Shown here in pieces: positions 55,257 through 64,000 of a DNA stretch of 64,000 nt. The notes below the pieces were generated by a model. That model ran no database searches. It saw nothing but the letters and a program-made list of their open reading frames with translations, and was not told the origin of the DNA. The position numbers and the translations under genes were made by a program. Source of the DNA: Acidisarcina sp963790505 (GTDB lineage Bacteria; Acidobacteriota; Terriglobia; Terriglobales; Acidobacteriaceae); NCBI GenBank assembly GCA_963790505.1, contig CAWBOT010000002.1, positions 186,001 to 250,000 on the forward strand, read 5' to 3'. Every line of letters starts with the position of its first letter. Position 1 is the stretch's first letter.

Positions 55257-55270
55257 CAAATTGCAATTTG
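55257..55270. promoter_or_regulatory. 14-bp perfect palindrome upstream of the AraC gene
   Basis: CAAATTGCAATTTG reads the same on both strands and lies about 50 bases before the regulator ATG. It could be a dimer-binding site. The flanks are A/T-rich. Confidence 0.5.
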
Positions 55271-55322
55271 TGCAGACAGAAGGATAGTATCTGCGTACTT
55301 TCGTCGGGAAAGCCTCGCGCCA

Positions 55323-56183
55323 ATGAAGCCGTTTCTGGAACGCATCAAGACTTCAGAGGACAGCTCCTGGACGCTGTTTGACCGGCGGCTGCCCGCGATC
55401 CCTTTCGAGTGGCATTACAACAGCGAATACGAACTCACACTCACGTTAAACAGCCGCGGGCAGAGGCTTGTTGGCGACAGCATTGCTCCTTATGAAGATG
55501 GTGACCTGATTCTTATCGGGCCAAGAATTCCTCACACCTGGTGCTCGAGCGAAGACGTTTGCGCGGACTCGCCGCACCATGCCGTCGTCCTCTGGTTTAG
55601 TGAGGAGTTCGTGCAGAGTCTGATTCGTCCGCATGTGGAGTTGCGGGCGGTTGCGCGGCTGCTGGATAGCTCATCGCGCGCCCTTGATTTCTCAGCAACT
55701 GTGCGGCTCAAGGCGCGGGCACTGATCTGCACTATGCTCGAGCAGTCTGCGGAGGATCGCCTTCCTGTGCTCCTTCAACTGCTGCTACTCTTGTCGCGCG
55801 ATCGCGAGGCCAGGTCTCTGACGTCAACCGCGGTGCAGCCGGAGAAGTGGGGAGGGAGGGCAGATGATCGCGTTGGCCGCGTCCTCGGCTATCTCAATGA
55901 GCATTACCGGGAAGAGATCAAGCTTGAGAGGCTGGGCCAGGTCGCGGGAATGAGCCGCAGTTCGTTGCATCGCCAGTTCAAATTGCAGGCGGGGATGACG
56001 GTGACTGACTATATTTCACAGCTGCGGATTGGCAACGCCTGTGCGCTTCTGATCAATACGGATCGGCCCATTTCGCTCATCGCAGACGATGTTGGGTATC
56101 AGAACCTTGCGAACTTCAACCGGCAGTTCAAGTCGCAGAAGAAACAGACGCCGAGGGAGTTCCGTGCTGCGTTTGCTCGGTAG
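55323..56183 (+). CDS. AraC-family transcriptional regulator with cupin-type sensor domain
   Basis: A 286-residue activator. The N-terminal cupin part has FEWHYNSEYELTLTLNSRGQ and DLILIGPRIPHTWCS. The two C-terminal helix-turn-helix motifs are LERLGQVAGMSRSSLHRQFK and ISLIADDVGYQNLANFNRQF, ending in TPREFRAAF. I start at ATG 55323 because the preceding 43 codons (to 55194) lack family sequence and overlap the palindromic region. Divergent PhyH is the likely target. The cupin probably binds a small ligand. Confidence 0.92.
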   Translation: MKPFLERIKTSEDSSWTLFDRRLPAIPFEWHYNSEYELTLTLNSRGQRLVGDSIAPYEDGDLILIGPRIPHTWCSSEDVCADSPHHAVVLWFSEEFVQSLIRPHVELRAVARLLDSSSRALDFSATVRLKARALICTMLEQSAEDRLPVLLQLLLLLSRDREARSLTSTAVQPEKWGGRADDRVGRVLGYLNEHYREEIKLERLGQVAGMSRSSLHRQFKLQAGMTVTDYISQLRIGNACALLINTDRPISLIADDVGYQNLANFNRQFKSQKKQTPREFRAAFAR

Positions 56184-56301
56184 TCGCAATGGCTCCGAGT
56201 CGCCGGGGGTATCTCCTACGATTAGCGTAGTTTGGGGATTGACAGCTTCCACTAAGTTTTCTCACAAACGGAATTCGGTAGGTTAGAGTCGCAGATAGCT
56301 C

Positions 56302-58896
56302 ATGGAAGACCCCAGGCATGGCGGAGCGATCGACAGGGAACCTCAACTCTCGCCTGAGATTGGGGTTATCCCCGAGTCTTCCGTTACTAGTGGTGATCTC
56401 ACTTCAAGCCCGCAGCCTGCAGGCTCGCTTCCTCCCGTGCAAATTGAGAGCCTTGGTCCTTACAAGTTGCTACGCAAGCTTGGCGAGGGCGGTATGGGGC
56501 AGGTTTGGCTGGCGGAGCAGACCAGTCCCGTAAGACGGCAGGTTGCGGTCAAGCTGATCAAGGGCGGCTGGTACGACGCGGAGGTGACGCGGCGTTTCGA
56601 GTCGGAAAGGCAGACGCTGGCGATCATGGACCATCCGGCGATCGCCAAGGTCTTTGACGCGGGGACGACGTCGCAGGGGCAGCCTTACTTTGTGATGGAG
56701 TATGTGCCCGGCCTTCCCATCACGGAATACTGCGACCAAAAGGGCCTCAAAACGCAGGAGCGGCTGGAGCTGTTCATCAAGACCTGCGAGGGCGTGCAGC
56801 ATGCTCATCAGAAGGCGATCATTCACCGGGACTTGAAGCCGTCGAACATCCTGGTGACGGAGGTGGATGGCAAGCCGATCCCGCGGATCATCGACTTCGG
56901 CATTGCCAAGGCGACCAGCCCAAGTTCGGCAGATGCCGAGACGCTGCTGACCGGCGTTGGGTCACTGCTCGGCACGCCGGACTATATGAGCCCGGAGCAG
57001 GCCGACCGGTCGAATACCGATATCGATACGCGGACAGATGTTTATTCGCTGGGAGTGATTCTTTACGAGATCTTGACGGGGTGCCTGCCCTTCGCGCAGA
57101 AGGAGAAGCTTTCGCTGGAGCAGAGGCTGCGCCAGCTTCGCGAGCAGGAGCCTCCTACTCCGAGCGCACGAGTTGCGAGAGAGACCAAGTCGCAGACGAC
57201 TGCGGTGCAGATGCGGCAGACGACTCCGAAGCAACTGGTGAGCCTGCTCAAGGGCGATCTGGATTGGATCACCATGAAGGCGCTGGAGAAGGAGCGCAGC
57301 CGCCGTTATGGCGCGCCGTCGGAACTGGCTGCGGACATCGGCCGATGCCTGGCCAATGAGCCGATTGTCGCGCGGCCGGCGAGCACCAGCTACCGGATCG
57401 GGAAGTATGTCCAACGGCATCGGCTGGGTGTAGCTGTGGTCGCGGGCATGGCGGTGCTGCTGGCGGCATTTGCCGTAGTCGAGGCGCTCCAGTTGCGGCG
57501 GACGACGCGTGAGCGGGACCGCGCCAACCGCGTTACCGAGTTCATGACGGGCATGTTCAGGATCTCCGATCCCAGCCAGTCTCGCGGCAACGACATCCGG
57601 GCGCGCGAGATCCTCGACAAAGCCTCGACGCAGATCGACACCGGCCTGGTGAAAGACCCTGAGCTGCAGGCGCAGATGATGATGGTGATGAGCGACGTTT
57701 ACGGCAGCCTGGGGCTGTATCCGCAGGCGGAGTCGCTGGTGAGGCGGGCGATCGATATCCGCAAGCGCGTACTTGGGGCGGACAAACAGGACACACTAAA
57801 ATCGCAGGCTAGCCTCGCCCTCATTCTGGATCAAGAGAGTCGTTATTCCGAGGCCGAAAAGATTGCGAGAGAGACGCTCGATGCACGGCGGCGAACCCTG
57901 GGCCCAGAAGATCGCGACACGTTAGATTCCATGCGGAAGCTGGGTTTGATCCTCGCGGACGAAGGTCGCTATGCCGAGGCAGAGAGATTAAATCGTGAGG
58001 TATTGGAGTCGGCCCGCAACAAGCTTGGGCCGCAGGATGATCTGACGATGAGTGCCGCGACGAACCTGGCAATCGATCTCGCGTATCAGGACAAATATCC
58101 CGAGGCGGAGAAGGCATTTCGAGAAGTGCTCGAAATGCGGCGGAACGCGCGGGGCGCCGACAATCCCTTGACCCTCAACGCCATGAACAATCTGGCGTCG
58201 ATCCTGCTCGAGGAAGAAAAATACACGGATGCCGAAAAGCTCTACCGCGAGGCATTGGAAGCCAAGGTTCGGGTGCTGGGTCCGGAACATCCGGATACGT
58301 TGCTTGAGATGGGAAATCTGGCGCTGGCCTTATCGAACGAGAAGCGCTATACGGAAGCGGAAAAGCTGTTTCGCGAGACGCTGGAGATCAAGCGTAAGAA
58401 GCTTGGCCCGGAACATCGCTCCACGGTGGTCACGCAGGGGAACCTGGCCGACGTCCTGGTCGCAGAGGCTAAGTATCCTGAGGCGGAGCAACTCCTGCGA
58501 CAGGACCTGGAGATTGAAAGCAAGACGCTGGGTCGCGAGCATTCCGACACTTTGGCGACGATGGATAGCCTGGGCGACCTGTTGACCCGCGAGGGTCACT
58601 ACGCGGAAGCGGACAAGCTGCTTCACGAAACCTACGATACGCGACGCCGCGTTCTGGGGCGCGAACACCTGGACACCGCCGAGACGGCCGAGAGCCTAGC
58701 GAAGCTTGATGCGCTTGAGGGTAGGCGCGACGAGGCCTTGGCCATGCTCAGCGAAGCCGTCGATCATGGGCTGGCGCCAGGTAAAAAACAGGCGTTGAGC
58801 ACTGAACCAGAACTGAAATCGCTTCATGGGGATCCGCGGTTTGAGGCGCTGGTGGCGAGGGCGGGGGGAAGTGCCGAGGTTACGAAGACCCAGTAA
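56302..58896 (+). CDS. Membrane Ser/Thr protein kinase with TPR repeats
   Basis: An 864-residue Hanks-type kinase. YKLLRKLGEGGMGQVWLAEQ and VAVKLIK form the ATP lobe, IIHRDLKPSNILV the catalytic loop, RIIDFGIAKA the DFG motif, and DYMSPEQADRS the activation-segment end. A transmembrane helix (LGVAVVAGMAVLLAAFAVVE, about 376-399) is followed by about nine kinesin-light-chain-type TPR units with YPEAEKAFREVLEMRR-like repeats to the C terminus. The TPRs would be outside the cytosol if the kinase is inside. No phosphatase gene is adjacent. Confidence 0.93.
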   Translation: MEDPRHGGAIDREPQLSPEIGVIPESSVTSGDLTSSPQPAGSLPPVQIESLGPYKLLRKLGEGGMGQVWLAEQTSPVRRQVAVKLIKGGWYDAEVTRRFESERQTLAIMDHPAIAKVFDAGTTSQGQPYFVMEYVPGLPITEYCDQKGLKTQERLELFIKTCEGVQHAHQKAIIHRDLKPSNILVTEVDGKPIPRIIDFGIAKATSPSSADAETLLTGVGSLLGTPDYMSPEQADRSNTDIDTRTDVYSLGVILYEILTGCLPFAQKEKLSLEQRLRQLREQEPPTPSARVARETKSQTTAVQMRQTTPKQLVSLLKGDLDWITMKALEKERSRRYGAPSELAADIGRCLANEPIVARPASTSYRIGKYVQRHRLGVAVVAGMAVLLAAFAVVEALQLRRTTRERDRANRVTEFMTGMFRISDPSQSRGNDIRAREILDKASTQIDTGLVKDPELQAQMMMVMSDVYGSLGLYPQAESLVRRAIDIRKRVLGADKQDTLKSQASLALILDQESRYSEAEKIARETLDARRRTLGPEDRDTLDSMRKLGLILADEGRYAEAERLNREVLESARNKLGPQDDLTMSAATNLAIDLAYQDKYPEAEKAFREVLEMRRNARGADNPLTLNAMNNLASILLEEEKYTDAEKLYREALEAKVRVLGPEHPDTLLEMGNLALALSNEKRYTEAEKLFRETLEIKRKKLGPEHRSTVVTQGNLADVLVAEAKYPEAEQLLRQDLEIESKTLGREHSDTLATMDSLGDLLTREGHYAEADKLLHETYDTRRRVLGREHLDTAETAESLAKLDALEGRRDEALAMLSEAVDHGLAPGKKQALSTEPELKSLHGDPRFEALVARAGGSAEVTKTQ

Positions 58897-59413
58897 GGCT
58901 GAATTCCTTGTTTCAAAACTTTTCAACAGACTGGAAGTGTTTTCAACATTGTGTTTCGGGGTGGGGATTGCTACTCTGAACAAGCCGTTAATCGGAGGGC
59001 AGTAATGAGTTTGGTTCCGGTGGTCGGTTGAAAGCCGTTGGGTTTGCAGGATGGGCTGAACGGTGGTAGTCTTGAAAAGTTGCGACGAGGTTGGTTGCGA
59101 CTGAAGTTGAAAGCGTTCGCCGGTGAATTGCCAGGTTGAATGAGGCGGTTCGCAGTAAGAAGAAGTAAGGCGAAGCAGTGGTAGTTCGACGGACACTCGG
59201 TGTCCCAGAAGGCAAGACCTTCCAGAGCGAACAATCCATAAGGAAGTTGGAGCGGAGAGAATCCGCGAGAAGGGCCTTGGCCCGCAGCGAGTTTTGCTCG
59301 CTGAGTGATGTTTGAGATTTAGTGCTGTGCGTGCGAATTCCGGGGCTTAAGGCCTCGGGAGTTCTGAATCCCGGTTGCCGGCTGAAAGCCTCACGCGACT
59401 GCGAAGTAATCCA
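58897..59413. other. Gap between the kinase and the rRNA promoter
   Basis: No coding frame is convincing. The region includes a hairpin CAGCGAG/CTCGCTG (59285-59303) with a TTTTG loop and the palindromic GGGCCTTGGCCC before it (near 59266). These could separate the kinase message from rRNA transcription. Confidence 0.45.
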
Positions 59414-59463
59414 CAAAGAAAACAATAATTTATGTTGACAGCGTGGTTAAACTTCGATACTCT
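59414..59463 (+). promoter_or_regulatory. rRNA operon promoter with UP-like element
   Basis: TTGACA at 59435-59440, a 17-base spacer, and TACTCT at 59458-59463 as the -10. An A/T-rich stretch upstream (AAAGAAAACAATAATTTATG, 59415-59434) fits an UP element. The leader to 16S would be about 295 bases. Confidence 0.7.
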
Positions 59464-59764
59464 CAGAAAGTTCGCCTAACGCGGCTCGAGCGATGCAGGT
59501 TGTACCAAGCACACTCGCCGCTAACACAGCGCAACACAGTTCGAGGACCCACGACTTCTAGTCGTGATAAGCCTTGATCCAAAGCGGCCCACCTTGGTGG
59601 TGTCCGGCGTGGATCTTTGACAATCAGGTTGAACATGCCAGTCGTGAGATGACCAAAGAAGTTTGGTTTGATCATTCTCACTAGTATTGAGCATCGCAGA
59701 CTTTCGAGGTTGCGATGCGCTGTTCATCCCGGACCTCCGTCCTGGGGATGGCAGCAAAACAGTT
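59464..59764 (+). other. rRNA leader with hairpins and boxA-like site
   Basis: The leader holds a hairpin CACGACT/AGTCGTG (59550-59566), a boxA-like GGATCTTTGACAA at 59611-59623 (like CTCTTTAACA) and a hairpin 59725-59750 pairing CATCCC and GGAC with GTCC and GGGATG. These are the parts expected for antitermination and for RNase III release of 16S. Confidence 0.65.
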
Positions 59765-61682
<1,918 letters not shown>

Positions 61683-61694
61683 CTCCTAATTCAT

Positions 61695-61770
61695 GGGGCT
61701 GTAGCTCAGCTGGGAGAGCACCTGCTTTGCAAGCAGGGGGTCAGGAGTTCGATCCTCCTCAGCTCCACCA
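61695..61770 (+). tRNA. alaT: tRNA-Ala(UGC)
   Basis: GGGGCTGTAGCTCAGCTGG starts a 76-base cloverleaf with anticodon TGC in CTTTGCAAG. GTTCGATCC is the T arm and the acceptor ends in CAGCTCCACCA with CCA encoded. The Ile-Ala pair in the 16S-23S spacer is a common order. Confidence 0.97.
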
Positions 61771-62219
61771 AATCTTCTAAGTGATTTTGCTTAGTGCTTC
61801 TATAGAGTCTGCTTGAAGCTGGTTATCCTTTGTTAGTAGGAAGGATGACGATCTTTGAGCAGGTTGATGGTGATCGCGAGATTGCTGTTGACTGGTTCAT
61901 CCACCTCAGGGTGGGCGCTGGTGAAAGCCGGCGACTTGGATGTTTGACAACGAAATCGATTGGGTAAATAAATTACAAGGCTGAGCAACACCTTGTACCT
62001 GGATTCGTATTCCGGAGTACATGAGGTTGTTTAGTTGAGTGTCTTTAGGATATGTGCGACATGGAAGCTGGGAGAGATCCTTCGGGAGCGATCCTGGTTG
62101 AACGTGGACGACACATGGCGGCGATTTAATGGCATAGAGCTCAAACGACAAGAACCGCATTCGATCCTCTTATTAAGGTTAGGGGGTGGAGTGAGTTCCT
62201 GCGCTGGAGTTAATTCTAT
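61771..62219 (+). other. Spacer between tRNA-Ala and 23S with a second boxA-like site
   Basis: GATCTTTGA at 61850-61858 is the same core as in the 16S leader, here followed by GCAGGTTGATGG, close to the CAGGTTGAAC that follows the first. The rest shows no gene; it should carry the 5' arm of the 23S processing stem. Confidence 0.6.

Positions 62220-64000
<1,781 letters not shown>

Overview
The window is a 64 kb piece of a GC-rich bacterial chromosome, most likely from an acidobacterium of the Terriglobales (Acidobacteriaceae) type. This rests on the style of the rRNA operon (16S, tRNA-Ile, tRNA-Ala, 23S), on a PadR regulator coupled to a long MacB-like permease of the acidobacterial ADOP kind, and on several large secreted NHL, lectin-like and Ig-like proteins. 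The lineage is an inference from sequence style; no database was searched.

Layout. 1-3.6 kb: pyrimidine salvage (deoA-cdd), a DMT exporter, an autoregulated ArsR-SRPBCC pair and a VOC protein. 3.6-10.2 kb, minus strand: an unknown secreted protein, an APH-like kinase, lptE-holA, a HAD hydrolase and ftsH. 10.4-24.3 kb: housekeeping (tilS, ispD, ispF, gltX, a DsbD-N/TlpA redox pair, kdsD, a STAS protein, proS and a class A penicillin-binding protein). 24.3-30.5 kb: nei, an orphan pstS, a PfpI-family protein, pepA and a lactate permease. 30.6-37.3 kb: padR-ADOP, an M23 peptidase, a short intergenic patch rich in inverted repeats, a PRISE-type reductase and a manganese catalase. 37.6-46.2 kb: two very large exported proteins with a fatty-acid desaturase between them. 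46.8-48.3 kb: an ene-reductase and a SnoaL-like protein. 48.4-52.3 kb: a KaiC-like double ATPase coupled to a PAS histidine kinase, with two direct copies of a 24-bp repeat on either side. 52.3-56.2 kb: a lipoprotein/YgiC-like ATP-grasp pair, then a PhyH dioxygenase divergent from an AraC regulator. 56.3-58.9 kb: a Ser/Thr kinase with TPR repeats. 58.9-64 kb: the rRNA operon with promoter, leader, 16S, two tRNAs and the 5' part of 23S.

How the genes work together. Many pairs are joined by 1- to 4-base overlaps (lptE/holA, arsR/SRPBCC, padR/ADOP, kaiC-like/histidine kinase), so they are probably co-translated. lptE, kdsD, ispD, ispF and the penicillin-binding protein all serve the Gram-negative envelope.

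Quality warning. At least six genes (ispD, proS, the penicillin-binding protein, the ADOP permease, the manganese catalase and the YgiC-like gene) are broken by single-base insertions or deletions, densest at 20.1-23.9 kb. Two of them are normally essential, so base-level sequence error is the simplest explanation. Each is annotated as one gene with the frame changes noted.
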